From: Geobacter sp. UBA5730
GTDB lineage: Bacteria > Desulfobacterota > Desulfuromonadia > Geobacterales > Pseudopelobacteraceae
Direction: 5' to 3'
NCBI GenBank assembly: GCA_002419465.1
Contig: DIGE01000014.1
Coordinates: 496,001 to 560,000, forward strand
DNA: 64,000 nucleotides
This document shows, piece after piece, positions 41,224-49,717 of the stretch; position 1 is the stretch's first letter; the number at the start of each line of letters is the position of its first letter. Both the position numbers and the translations under genes were made by a program. The notes below the pieces were generated by a model, which saw only the letters and a list, made by a program, of their open reading frames with translations, ran no database searches and was not told the origin of the DNA.

Positions 41224-41751
41224 TTACTCCTGGCAGGCCTGGGCGATAAAACGGCAGGTACGGGCACCGCTGGCCCAGCAATCAACCTCGCGCACCACAT
41301 AGCTGTTGCCGCTGAAACTCTCCAGCAGTGCGGCGATAAAGCCTTCGTCATAGGTACAGATCGTGTCATCCAGCACCGGCAGGCCTGAACAGTCTGCATC
41401 CTCGGACATGGTCACCACAAAACGCTCAGCGTCGGGATCAGCCTCTTCAACCGCCAGGATACCGATCCCCAGATCGTACAGGGACTGGCTGGCCCGCTTG
41501 ATGAACTCCTGAAAATCAGAAACCGGCCCGATCAGCTGATCGTAGTAGAGGCGGCCACTCTGGTAGCCGGCCTCATAGAACAGGGCGTCCACGGTGTTAT
41601 CGCCATAGTGGCGTTCCAGCACATCCCGCAGGGTAAACTGCAACAGACGATACACCTCCAGCCGGAGACGCGGTCCCAGTGTCGGCCGGCCCTGGCCCAG
41701 ATCTCCCAACTGGTCCCATGAAAAGGTTTTGCGCCCTGGGTGGTCGGTCAT
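41224..41751 (-). CDS. V4R-domain sensory protein
   Basis: This 175-aa protein ends in a 4-vinyl-reductase (V4R) domain. It has FYEAGYQSGRLYYDQL in the middle and closes with REVDCWASGARTCRFIA, the usual C-terminal Cys-containing signature. V4R domains bind small hydrocarbon-like ligands or metals and often serve as input modules. It sits directly before the GGDEF protein and after rlmN (four-base overlap), so it probably supplies the signal for the PAS-GGDEF protein. Confidence 0.82.
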   Translation of the reverse strand: MTDHPGRKTFSWDQLGDLGQGRPTLGPRLRLEVYRLLQFTLRDVLERHYGDNTVDALFYEAGYQSGRLYYDQLIGPVSDFQEFIKRASQSLYDLGIGILAVEEADPDAERFVVTMSEDADCSGLPVLDDTICTYDEGFIAALLESFSGNSYVVREVDCWASGARTCRFIAQACQE

Positions 41752-42788
41752 GGCGTCTCCTTGTCGGCCGGTTTTTCCAACCGTCCCTTGAGTTGTCCAC
41801 AGGCGGCCGAGATGTCGCTGCCCCGGCTGTCACGGGTAATCACCGTAAAATGCCGGTCCAGCAGGAATTTGTGAAAGACGTCCAGCGCCGCCTTGGTGGG
41901 CGGCCTGAAGTCGGCTCCCTCGTGGGGGTTGAACGGGATCAGGTTGATCTTGCAGGGGATGTCGGACAACAGCCGCACCAAGCGCTTGGCATCCTCCGGC
42001 GTATCGTTCAGGCCCCCCAACAGGACGTACTCGATGGTAATCTTGCGGCGTCCCGGCAGCGGGAACTTTTTGAGGGCTGCCAGCAGGGTGGCGATCGGGT
42101 AGCGCTGGTTGACCGGCATGATCCGGTCGCGCAGCTCATCGGTGGTGGCGTTCAGCGATACCGCCAGATTGACGGTCACTTCGCGGCCCAGACGTTCCAA
42201 CTCCGGCACCAGGCCGCAGGTGGAGACGGTCACACGGCGGCTGGAGAGCTTGAGACCGTTGTCGTTGACCATGATCTGCAGGGCTGCGATCACGTTGTCC
42301 AGATTGTGCAGCGGTTCACCCATCCCCATCAACACAATGTTGCGTACCTCTACGTCCCGTCGTACCGCCAGAACCTGGTTGACGATCTCGGCCGTGGTCA
42401 GGTTGCGGGTCAGCTTGAAGGTGCCGGTCAGACAGAAAGCGCACTGCATGGCGCAACCGGCCTGGGTGGAGATGCAGAGGGTGTTGCGATCCTCGTCCGG
42501 GATCAGCACACTCTCCACCGCATTGCCGTCAGCCAGCCGGAACAGATACTTGCGAGTGCCGTCGCTGCCCACCTCTACCGCTTCCGGTTCCAGGCGGCTG
42601 ATGCAGGCCGTGGCTGCCAGCTCCTCCCGCAGTGCCTTGGAGAGATTGGTCATCTCGGAAAAGTCGGTTGCGCCCTGCTGATAGAGCCATTTAAAGAGCT
42701 GGGTGGCGCGGTAGCGCTCCTTGCCCTGGCCAGCCAGGAACTGCATCAACCCTTCGAGGGTCAGATTTTTGAGGTCGGTTGGTTGCAT
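41748..42788 (-). CDS. rlmN: Dual-specificity 23S rRNA/tRNA adenine-2 methyltransferase
   Basis: This 346-aa radical-SAM enzyme methylates C2 of A2503 in 23S rRNA and A37 in some tRNAs. The cluster motif is CxxxCxxC in QAGCAMQCAFCLTG. The N-terminus (MQPTDLKNLTLEGLMQFL) and the C-terminal catalytic cysteine region (ISAACGQLKGRL) match RlmN. The start codon follows immediately after the T-run of the ndk terminator with no room for a Shine-Dalgarno. It begins the seven-gene unit down to rodZ. Confidence 0.96.
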   Translation of the reverse strand: MQPTDLKNLTLEGLMQFLAGQGKERYRATQLFKWLYQQGATDFSEMTNLSKALREELAATACISRLEPEAVEVGSDGTRKYLFRLADGNAVESVLIPDEDRNTLCISTQAGCAMQCAFCLTGTFKLTRNLTTAEIVNQVLAVRRDVEVRNIVLMGMGEPLHNLDNVIAALQIMVNDNGLKLSSRRVTVSTCGLVPELERLGREVTVNLAVSLNATTDELRDRIMPVNQRYPIATLLAALKKFPLPGRRKITIEYVLLGGLNDTPEDAKRLVRLLSDIPCKINLIPFNPHEGADFRPPTKAALDVFHKFLLDRHFTVITRDSRGSDISAACGQLKGRLEKPADKETP

Positions 42789-42819
42789 AAAAAAGGCCCT
42801 TCCGGTCTGGAAGGGCCTT
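42789..42819 (-). terminator. Terminator after ndk, abutting the rlmN start codon
   Basis: AAGGCCCTTCC and GGAAGGGCCTT form an 11-bp stem with a five-base loop. On the minus strand it is followed by six T whose last base touches the rlmN ATG. Confidence 0.88.
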
Positions 42820-42831
42820 CAATACCGCTCG

Positions 42832-43248
42832 TTAGCCTACCAGCTCAAGGGCGCTGAAAAAGTAGGGTATCTCGAAGGCCGCAGTCTCCGGTGCGTCGGA
42901 GCCGTGGGATGAATTCTCTTCGATGTTCTTGGCGAAGTCCTTGCGGATGGTGCCCGGCTCGGCGTTGGCCGGGTTGGTGGCCCCCATCAGGGTACGCCAG
43001 TCTGCGATGGCGTTTTCCTTTTCCAGACAGAGTACGATCACCGGACTACGAGACATGAAGCTGCACAGGTCGTTGAAGAAAGGGCGCTCCTTGTGGACGT
43101 AATAGAAGCCCTGGGCCTGGGACAGGCTCAGCTGAATCCTTTTCATGCCGACGATCTTGAAACCTTTTTCTTCGATACGGCTGAGTATCTTGCCGGCCAG
43201 GCCCCGTTCGACGGCGTCCGGCTTGATAATGGCAAAGGTGCGTTCCAT
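42832..43248 (-). CDS. ndk: Nucleoside diphosphate kinase
   Basis: This 138-aa Ndk transfers gamma-phosphate between nucleoside triphosphates and diphosphates via a phosphohistidine. It begins MERTFAIIKPDAVERG, keeps MGATNPANAEPGTIRKDFA, and the C-terminal NSSHGSDAPETAAFE. GAAGGAG sits upstream of the ATG at 43248. It has its own promoter (43287-43315) and a terminator. Confidence 0.95.
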   Translation of the reverse strand: MERTFAIIKPDAVERGLAGKILSRIEEKGFKIVGMKRIQLSLSQAQGFYYVHKERPFFNDLCSFMSRSPVIVLCLEKENAIADWRTLMGATNPANAEPGTIRKDFAKNIEENSSHGSDAPETAAFEIPYFFSALELVG

Positions 43249-43286
43249 GGTGTTCTCCTTCGTGGGGTCAAGTTCAATGAGGGTTG

Positions 43287-43315
43287 CACTTAGCATGAGA
43301 GGCTGAAAATGTCAA
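43287..43315 (-). promoter_or_regulatory. Promoter of ndk
   Basis: On the minus strand TTGACA (43315-43310) is followed after 17 bp by TAAGTG (43292-43287), with TGC before the -10 forming an extended -10. Confidence 0.6.
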
Positions 43316-43440
43316 GGCGTTACAGGGTGATAAGACGCTGTGCGCAGTCTCTTTCAGAGAGCGGCTGTGCCTGTCGCTGTCAAAGGCGAAACATGCAGAG
43401 ATGATTGCCAAGGCGAGCGTTCAAGGCTATGGTTGTGCAC

Positions 43441-44802
43441 ATGGATATTCCGCACACACTAACCTCTCCCCGTCATGCCGCCTATACGGTGCTGACCCGC
43501 CTGTCCGGCAGTCAGCTGCATGCCGACGACCTGATCGATCACGAGCTGTCCCGCGGCCTGCTGACCGGCCCTGACCGGGGGCTGTTCAGCGAGCTGGTGT
43601 TCGGCGTCGTGCGACATCAGGCGACCCTTGACCATTATCTGGCGCAACTGGTGGATCAGCCGCTGCCACGGCTGCAACTGCCGGTGTTGCTGTTGCTCAG
43701 ATTGGGCCTGTACCAGCTGCGTTACCTGGACCGGGTTCCGCCCCACGCCGCGGTACATGAGTCCGTGGAGCTGGCCAAGCAGCTCTGCCCCAAGGCCAGC
43801 GGCCTGGTGAACGGGGTGCTGCGTGGGGCCTTGCGGCGCAAGGACAGCCTGACGCTGCCGGATCAGGCCTCAGACCTCCCCGGCTGGTTGATGGCGGCCT
43901 GCTCGTTGCCGGCCTGGCTGGTGGAACAGTGGTTGCAGCAGCTTCCGCCGGATCAGGCCGTTGCCTTGGCTGTTGCCTCCCTGCAGGCACCGCTGTTGAC
44001 CCTGCGGGTGACTACCCTGAAAACATCCCGTCAGGAACTGTTGACGTTATTTGCCGAGCACGGGGTTGCTGCCGAGCCATGCCGCTATGCTCCCGAGGGG
44101 ATCCGGCTGCTGGAACGGCGCTTCGTGCCCGAACTGCCCGGTTTCGCAGAAGGTTTGTTTGTCGTACAGGATGAGGCATCCCAGCTGGTGGCCCACCTGC
44201 TGGCTCCGCAACCCGGCGAGCAGGTGTTGGACGTCTGCGCCGCGCCGGGCGGTAAGTCCACCCATCTGGCCCAGTTGATGAACGATCAGGGATTGGTGGT
44301 GGCCAGCGACGTAAACCAGCGCAAGGTGCGCAAGGTGGAACAGACCGTGCGACGGCTGGGTTTGAGCTGTATCCAGCCGGAGGTGGGCGATGGTCTGGCC
44401 CCGGATTATCAGCAGGGACAGCAGTTCGATCGAATTCTGCTGGATGCACCCTGTTCCGGACTGGGTGTGATCCGGCGTAACCCGGAAGCCAAGTGGCGTT
44501 TGCAGCCGGCCGATTTTGACCGGTGTGCCGATCGTCAGCGGCGTCTGTTGCAGCAGGTGGCTCCGCTGCTGCGTCCCGGCGGCATACTGGTGTATGCTAC
44601 CTGCTCTACGGCGCTGCAGGAGGATGAGACGGTGATTGAGGATTTTCTTTCCCGTCATCCAGAGTTTGTGGTAGAAAATGGTGCTCAGGTGTTACCGGAT
44701 TGGACCGAACTGTTCACCCCCGCCGGGCACCTGCGGACCTGGCCCCATCGCCAGGGCTGCGACGGTTTTTTTGCCGCCCGTCTGAAAAGGATTGTTGCAT
44801 GA
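43441..44802 (+). CDS. rsmB: 16S rRNA (cytosine-967-C5) methyltransferase
   Basis: This 453-aa RsmB/Sun has an N-terminal NusB-like helical domain (PRHAAYTVLTRLSG...RGLFSELVFGVVRHQATLDHYL) and a C-terminal Rossmann methyltransferase. SAM motif VLDVCAAPGGKSTHLAQL (about residue 263), motif IV DAPCSGLGVIRRNPEAKWR and the catalytic cysteine in VYATCSTALQEDE are intact. The start is uncertain: ATGs at 43429 and 43405 are also in frame and no strong Shine-Dalgarno selects one. It overlaps rpe by four bases (ATGA). Confidence 0.93.
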   Translation: MDIPHTLTSPRHAAYTVLTRLSGSQLHADDLIDHELSRGLLTGPDRGLFSELVFGVVRHQATLDHYLAQLVDQPLPRLQLPVLLLLRLGLYQLRYLDRVPPHAAVHESVELAKQLCPKASGLVNGVLRGALRRKDSLTLPDQASDLPGWLMAACSLPAWLVEQWLQQLPPDQAVALAVASLQAPLLTLRVTTLKTSRQELLTLFAEHGVAAEPCRYAPEGIRLLERRFVPELPGFAEGLFVVQDEASQLVAHLLAPQPGEQVLDVCAAPGGKSTHLAQLMNDQGLVVASDVNQRKVRKVEQTVRRLGLSCIQPEVGDGLAPDYQQGQQFDRILLDAPCSGLGVIRRNPEAKWRLQPADFDRCADRQRRLLQQVAPLLRPGGILVYATCSTALQEDETVIEDFLSRHPEFVVENGAQVLPDWTELFTPAGHLRTWPHRQGCDGFFAARLKRIVA

Positions 44803-45464
44803 AAAAGATCGCTCCTTCGATACTTTCAGCCGATTTTGCCCGTCTGGGCGATGAAATCCGGGCCGTTGAGGCGGCCGGGGCCGACTATATTCATATTGAC
44901 GTGATGGATGGCCGTTTTGTCCCCAACATCACCATCGGTCCGCTGGTGGTGGAGGCGGCCCGGCGGGTCACCAGCCTGCCGCTGGATGTGCACCTGATGA
45001 TCAACGAGCCGGAGCGGTATGTCGAGGAGTTTGCCAAGGCCGGAGCCGATATCATTGTGGTGCATGCCGAGGCCTGCCGTCACCTGCACCGGGTGGTGCA
45101 ACAGATCAAGGGTCTGGGTAAAAAAGCCGGCGTATCCCTGAACCCGGCCACGCCGCTCTGCATGCTGGACTATGTGCTGGAGGAGTTGGACCTGGTACTG
45201 TTGATGACCGTCAACCCCGGGTTTGGCGGACAATCCTTCATCGAGTCGGGTATCCACAAGATCCAGCAGTTGCGTGGCATGCTGGACCGCCGCGGCTGCG
45301 AGGCCGAGCTGGAGATCGACGGCGGCGTAAAGCTCGCCAATATCGACCGGATCGCCCATGCCGGCGCCGATGTGCTGGTGGCTGGCAGTGCCGTATTCGG
45401 CAGCAACGATTATGCCGCCACCATTGCCGAGATGAAACGGCTGATGCAGGAGCCCCGTCTGTAG
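44799..45464 (+). CDS. rpe: Ribulose-phosphate 3-epimerase
   Basis: This 221-aa Rpe interconverts ribulose- and xylulose-5-phosphate in the pentose-phosphate pathway. The TIM-barrel motifs are IAPSILSADFARLGDE, HIDVMDGRFVPNITIGP and DVHLMI for metal binding, MTVNPGFGGQSF, and EIDGGVKLANI. The ATG at 44799 overlaps the rsmB stop and has AAAAGG upstream. The longer in-frame extension would read through rsmB sequence and is rejected. Confidence 0.96.
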   Translation: MKKIAPSILSADFARLGDEIRAVEAAGADYIHIDVMDGRFVPNITIGPLVVEAARRVTSLPLDVHLMINEPERYVEEFAKAGADIIVVHAEACRHLHRVVQQIKGLGKKAGVSLNPATPLCMLDYVLEELDLVLLMTVNPGFGGQSFIESGIHKIQQLRGMLDRRGCEAELEIDGGVKLANIDRIAHAGADVLVAGSAVFGSNDYAATIAEMKRLMQEPRL

Positions 45465-45491
45465 TTACGTGATCGCAGGAGTGGGAGAACC

Positions 45492-46424
45492 ATGGCTGAT
45501 AGCGTACTGATCATTGACGATTCGGAAGCGGTCCGGGAAAAGATCATCAAGACCCTGGAGCCGCTGGACCTTTTCTCCCGCTATTATCAGGCCGAGGACG
45601 GCCTGGAGGGGTTTAAGCGTCTGCTGGCCTCACCGGTTGATATCATCCTCTGCGACCTGGAGATGCCCCGCATGGACGGCTTCAAGTTCCTGGGGATGCT
45701 CAAGACCAGACCTGAGGTGATTGATACGCCGGTGATCATCCTGACCGGCAACGAGGATCGGGAGCTGAAGATCAAGGGCTTGGAACAGGGGGCCTGTGAT
45801 TTCCTGACCAAGCCGTTTGACCCTGAAGAGCTGGTGGCCCGGATGAAGGTCCATCTGAAGATCAAACATCTGCAGGACGACCTGAAACGCACCAATGAGC
45901 TGTTGCTGGAACTGTCCAATACCGACCATCTGACCGGTCTGTTCAACCGGCGCTACCTGATTGAGGCGCTGGACAAGGAGGTTCAGCGCTCCGGCCGCAA
46001 GGACGGGATGGTGGCCTTGATCATGCTGGACCTGGATCATTTCAAGCGGGTCAATGACACCTATGGCCATATGCAGGGTGATGTGGTGCTGCAGAAGGTG
46101 GCCTTACAACTACAGAAAGAGCTGCGCAGCTATGATGTGGCCGCCCGTTACGGCGGTGAGGAATTTGTGGCGATCCTGCCGGATACGAATTTGAAGGATG
46201 CCTTTATGGTGGCCGATCGGATCAGGCTTTCGATCCAGGGCATGCACCTGGCCGGACCGATGTCCGGTGAGCGGATCACCGCCAGCCTGGGGATCGCCTC
46301 GTTTCCCTCGCTGCGTTACGATGACATTGACGGCCTGTTGCGGGCTGCCGATGAGGCGCTCTACCAGGCCAAGGAACGCGGCAGAAACCGGGTGATCGTC
46401 AGCGACCCTGACAGTATTGGCTGA
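45492..46424 (+). CDS. REC-GGDEF diguanylate cyclase (PleD-like)
   Basis: This 310-aa two-domain regulator has an N-terminal receiver with IIDDSEAV, phospho-Asp in IILCDLEMPRMDG (about residue 55) and Lys in FLTKPFDP. A GGDEF domain follows with DHLTGLFNRRYLIEAL and an intact active site YGGEEFVAILPD. An inhibitory RSYD site lies five residues before it. It should make c-di-GMP when phosphorylated, in contrast to the GGDGF protein at 39920-41218. GGAGTGGGAG precedes the ATG. It follows rpe by 27 bp. Confidence 0.93.
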   Translation: MADSVLIIDDSEAVREKIIKTLEPLDLFSRYYQAEDGLEGFKRLLASPVDIILCDLEMPRMDGFKFLGMLKTRPEVIDTPVIILTGNEDRELKIKGLEQGACDFLTKPFDPEELVARMKVHLKIKHLQDDLKRTNELLLELSNTDHLTGLFNRRYLIEALDKEVQRSGRKDGMVALIMLDLDHFKRVNDTYGHMQGDVVLQKVALQLQKELRSYDVAARYGGEEFVAILPDTNLKDAFMVADRIRLSIQGMHLAGPMSGERITASLGIASFPSLRYDDIDGLLRAADEALYQAKERGRNRVIVSDPDSIG

Positions 46425-46510
46425 TTTTTCCCCTGGCGTCCGGGGTGTCAGCGGAGACGAAACGTTTTTTGTCTGTCAAACGCCTGATTTTGACCGAATA
46501 GGAACCAGCT

Positions 46511-47974
46511 ATGTCATCAGCACATCTTACAACCCGTTTGCTGGCGGCGGCCCTGACCGCCGCTTTTTTGTGTCTGCTGCCGCCGACGTTTGCCCCGGCC
46601 GCCCCGCTGATTGCCGCGCCGCCGTTGGGTGAACGCTGGTTCGGCATTTCGGTGGACAACGACCAGGTCGGTTTTTACCGGCAGCTGACCACAGCTCTGC
46701 CGGAGGGCGGTTTTCGGATTGAAGGCAACGGCAGTGTGCGGATGCGGGTGATGGGATTCACCAAGCAGGCCACCTCCCGCGAGGTCTATCAGTTTGGTCA
46801 GGGGCTGGCCCTGCAGAGTCTTGAGGTGGAGCAGAGCATCAACGGCAGCTTGTCACGCCTGACCGGCAAGCAGGTAGCCGGCGGTCTGCTTATCAGACGG
46901 ACCGTAGACGGCAAGAGCAGAGACCGGCTTTTAAAAGCAAGGGGGGCAGTGATCCCCGGCCCGGCCTTGAACCTGTATCCGTTGATGAAGTCGTGGGTGG
47001 CTGGCAAGGTCTACCAGGTCCTGACCTTTGATCCTGAGGAGATGCGGATCAAAGAGGTTGCCATCACCGTGGTGGGAGAGCAGCCGGCGCCTGACGGGCA
47101 ACCGGCCATCAGACTGCGCAATAACTTATACCCCTTTGTGGATAACGATATCTGGGTTGATCGCCAGGGTAACACCCTGCTGGAGTCGGTGCGGGACGGG
47201 CTGGTGGTGACCAGGGCCGAGCAGCCCGACCGGTTGGCCGCCGTGGTCAGCGGCGTGGCTTTGGCCCAGAAGGACCTGATCTACGATTTCAGTCTGGTGC
47301 GGGTTGAACCGGGATTGAAGCAGCCCCCGGCCAAGCTGGCCGGGCTGGCGGTGGCCATTAGCGGCTATGGTCCCCGCTTGCCGTTGCTGACGGATGGCTG
47401 GCAATGGGCGGAACGGGATGCTGACCGGGTCGTGATCAAGACCGGGGCGTTGAGGCCACCGTTGCAAGCTGGAGGTTTGCATCAAACGCCGGACAGCCGC
47501 TACCTGGCCGCTGTAGAGGGGATTGAAGCGGCTGCCCCGGCCATTATTGCCAAAGCACGAGCGTTGACTACAGGGAAGGCCGCAACGGCTGAACAGGCCA
47601 AGGCGCTGGCAGCCTGGACGGCCCAACTGCTGACCGACACGGTGGATGACAGCGGCAGCGCCTTGATGGCGTTGGAGAAGCAGAGCGGCAACTGCCAGAG
47701 TCATGCAAAGCTCTACACCGCACTGGCTCGTTCCGTCGGCATCCCGACCCGCTTTGTTTCAGGTTTGGTGTCGCAGGACGGCCGTGGTTTCCTGTATCAC
47801 AGTTGGGCTGAAAGCTGGCTCGACGGCCAGTGGGTGGCGGTGGACCCCACCTTCGACCAACTGCCGGCTGACCCGACCCACCTGGCATTTTTCGAGGGGC
47901 ATACCCTGACGGAGCTGGCTCCGCTGGTGGGGATCATCGGCAAGATAAAGATCAGCCTGCTGGAGGAACAGTAG
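46511..47974 (+). CDS. Transglutaminase-like exported protein
   Basis: This 487-aa protein starts with a signal peptide or TM segment (about residues 8-30). It ends in a transglutaminase-like domain whose papain-type triad is visible: Cys in SGNCQSHAKLY (about residue 395), His in YHSWAE and Asp in VDPTFDQ. The long central part (about residues 40-320) is beta-rich and not assigned. Such proteins often act as peptidases or cross-linkers outside the cytoplasm. AATAGGAA precedes the ATG. Confidence 0.82.
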   Translation: MSSAHLTTRLLAAALTAAFLCLLPPTFAPAAPLIAAPPLGERWFGISVDNDQVGFYRQLTTALPEGGFRIEGNGSVRMRVMGFTKQATSREVYQFGQGLALQSLEVEQSINGSLSRLTGKQVAGGLLIRRTVDGKSRDRLLKARGAVIPGPALNLYPLMKSWVAGKVYQVLTFDPEEMRIKEVAITVVGEQPAPDGQPAIRLRNNLYPFVDNDIWVDRQGNTLLESVRDGLVVTRAEQPDRLAAVVSGVALAQKDLIYDFSLVRVEPGLKQPPAKLAGLAVAISGYGPRLPLLTDGWQWAERDADRVVIKTGALRPPLQAGGLHQTPDSRYLAAVEGIEAAAPAIIAKARALTTGKAATAEQAKALAAWTAQLLTDTVDDSGSALMALEKQSGNCQSHAKLYTALARSVGIPTRFVSGLVSQDGRGFLYHSWAESWLDGQWVAVDPTFDQLPADPTHLAFFEGHTLTELAPLVGIIGKIKISLLEEQ

Positions 47975-48014
47975 CCGGCCGGAATAGTCAGGCAGCGGGT
48001 GCTCTGGTGTGCCG

Positions 48015-49289
48015 TTACCGCTGCAACAACCGTTCAATCTCTTGCCGTTTGATACCGGCCAGCGGCCCGATCACCGCCAGAAAGCGGTTGTCCGGCCGGA
48101 ACAGTTCCCTGGCCACCAGCTGTAACTGGCCGGCGGTAACTGCCCGCACCAGTCCCTGATCGGTATCAATGCTGCGTACCACCCCCATCAGGGTGCCCCA
48201 GCCGTAGCGGGCGCCCATCTCGGTGACCGAATCCCTGCTGTAGTCCAGATCAGCCAGATAGGCGGTTCTGACCCGTTCCAGCTCCTGCGCGGGAATTTCC
48301 TCGTCCACGACCCGCTTGAGCTCGTCCAGGGTGGCGGCCAAAACCGTTGCCAGGTTTTCCGGCGCAGTTGAGAAGTCGATCGTGATGCAGCCGGTCTCAT
48401 CATAGGCCCCGATGGCTGATTCAACCGCATAGACCAGTCCCAGCTGTTCCCGTAGCGCAAGGTGCAGACGGGAGCAGCCTCCCCCGGCCAGTAGCCGGCG
48501 TAGCACCTTGAGGCTGGTGATGCGTGTGTCATCACGTTGAAAGGCAGGGAAAGCCAGTTGCACGGTGACCTGGCTATCCGGGTCCTGGACCATGGCCAGC
48601 CGGGTAGTGGCCGGCTTTTGCGGCGATACCGGCAGCGTGGCAGGGCACGGTCGCTGCTCCCATTGGTTGAAACAGCGCTGGACCGCCGCAGTCATCACTT
48701 GGGGATCATGAGGCCCGGCCACCACCACCACGGCGTTTGCCGGCACATACCAGCGGGCAAGATGTTCCAGCAGGTCATCCCTGCCGATCCGGGCGATATC
48801 CTTCAGGCTGCCCACCGTTGCGCCACCCAGCGGGTGCCCGGGCCAGATCAGGCCGCCCATCACCAGGTCAGGGTTGGTCACTACTCCCGCTTCATTGAGA
48901 TCCTCCAGCGCCTCTTCGCCGATGATGCGACGCTCCAGCTCGACCCCTTCCAGTTTCGGCCGCAGCACCATAGACGCCAGAATTGCCAGCCCTTGCTCGG
49001 CGTGGGCCGGGTGAATCCGGGCATAGAAACAGGTGGAGTCGGCGTCAGTAGCCGCATTGACGCTACCTCCCAACGCTTCAAAGGCCGCCTCGATCTCCAG
49101 AGAGGAGCCGAACTCTGCGGTGCCCCGGAACAGCATATGCTCGAGAAAATGTGACAGGCCGGAGCGGTGCGGCGGGTCGTTACGGGCGCCTACCTTGATG
49201 TAAACTGCCAGTTCGACGCTGTGCAGATGAGGCAGCGGCACCGATACCACCCGCAGACCGTTGGAGAGACAGTTGGTTTGATGGATCAT
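48015..49289 (-). CDS. M16-family zinc peptidase (pitrilysin/processing peptidase-like)
   Basis: This 424-aa M16 peptidase has the inverted zinc motif HFLEHMLF (HxxEH near residue 47) and the third ligand in IIGEEALEDLNE about 75 residues later. It has the two-domain layout of PqqL/YmxG-type proteins. Such enzymes degrade small peptides. It overlaps the HIT gene stop (ATGA) and is the last gene of the histidine kinase-HIT-M16 unit. Confidence 0.92.
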   Translation of the reverse strand: MIHQTNCLSNGLRVVSVPLPHLHSVELAVYIKVGARNDPPHRSGLSHFLEHMLFRGTAEFGSSLEIEAAFEALGGSVNAATDADSTCFYARIHPAHAEQGLAILASMVLRPKLEGVELERRIIGEEALEDLNEAGVVTNPDLVMGGLIWPGHPLGGATVGSLKDIARIGRDDLLEHLARWYVPANAVVVVAGPHDPQVMTAAVQRCFNQWEQRPCPATLPVSPQKPATTRLAMVQDPDSQVTVQLAFPAFQRDDTRITSLKVLRRLLAGGGCSRLHLALREQLGLVYAVESAIGAYDETGCITIDFSTAPENLATVLAATLDELKRVVDEEIPAQELERVRTAYLADLDYSRDSVTEMGARYGWGTLMGVVRSIDTDQGLVRAVTAGQLQLVARELFRPDNRFLAVIGPLAGIKRQEIERLLQR

Positions 49290-49717
49290 CGGGTCAGGTC
49301 CTGCAGGGTCAGTCGAATGGTGTCACACCGGTGGCGGTACTCCTCGGGAGCAAGCAGCAGCTCCTGGTGCGGCTCTGCCCAGATCGGCCGGGGCCACAGC
49401 GGCTCGCTGCTGAAACGTGGCACCAGATGCCAGTGGATATGGGGCACCATGTTGCCCAGCAGTTCATAGTTGAGTTTGTCAGGTTGAAAACAGGCTGACA
49501 GTGCCGCTGCTACCTGGCTGACCTCTTCCATCAGCTCCTGACGCACGAGGCGCTCCAGGTGAAACAGCTCTGTCTGATGCTGTCTGGTGTGCAGCAGGCA
49601 GTAGCCGGGGAAAAACTGGTCCCGGTTCAGGGTCAGGTAGCTATGTTCAAACTCGGCGATCCGCAGGTCAGCATCGACCTTCCAGCGATCGCACATCGGG
49701 CAGGGTGCTGTGCTCAC
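49286..49717 (-). CDS. HIT-family nucleotide-binding protein
   Basis: This 143-aa HIT protein has the histidine triad HIHWHLVPR near residue 93 and a short Cys pair near the N-terminus (CPMC). Family members hydrolyse dinucleoside polyphosphates or nucleoside phosphoramidates. It overlaps both the kinase gene upstream and the M16 gene downstream by four bases, so all three are translated together. The combination with a protease and a kinase has no obvious shared pathway. Confidence 0.9.
   Translation of the reverse strand: MSTAPCPMCDRWKVDADLRIAEFEHSYLTLNRDQFFPGYCLLHTRQHQTELFHLERLVRQELMEEVSQVAAALSACFQPDKLNYELLGNMVPHIHWHLVPRFSSEPLWPRPIWAEPHQELLLAPEEYRHRCDTIRLTLQDLTR

Noticed and set aside
44700..44798. 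N-terminal extension of rpe
   Set aside because: The extension reads rsmB sequence in a shifted frame; MKKIAPSILSADF at 44799 is the family start.
46440..46490. GACGAAACG followed by TTTTTT as a terminator after the REC-GGDEF gene
   Set aside because: The stem is too short and weak to support a call.
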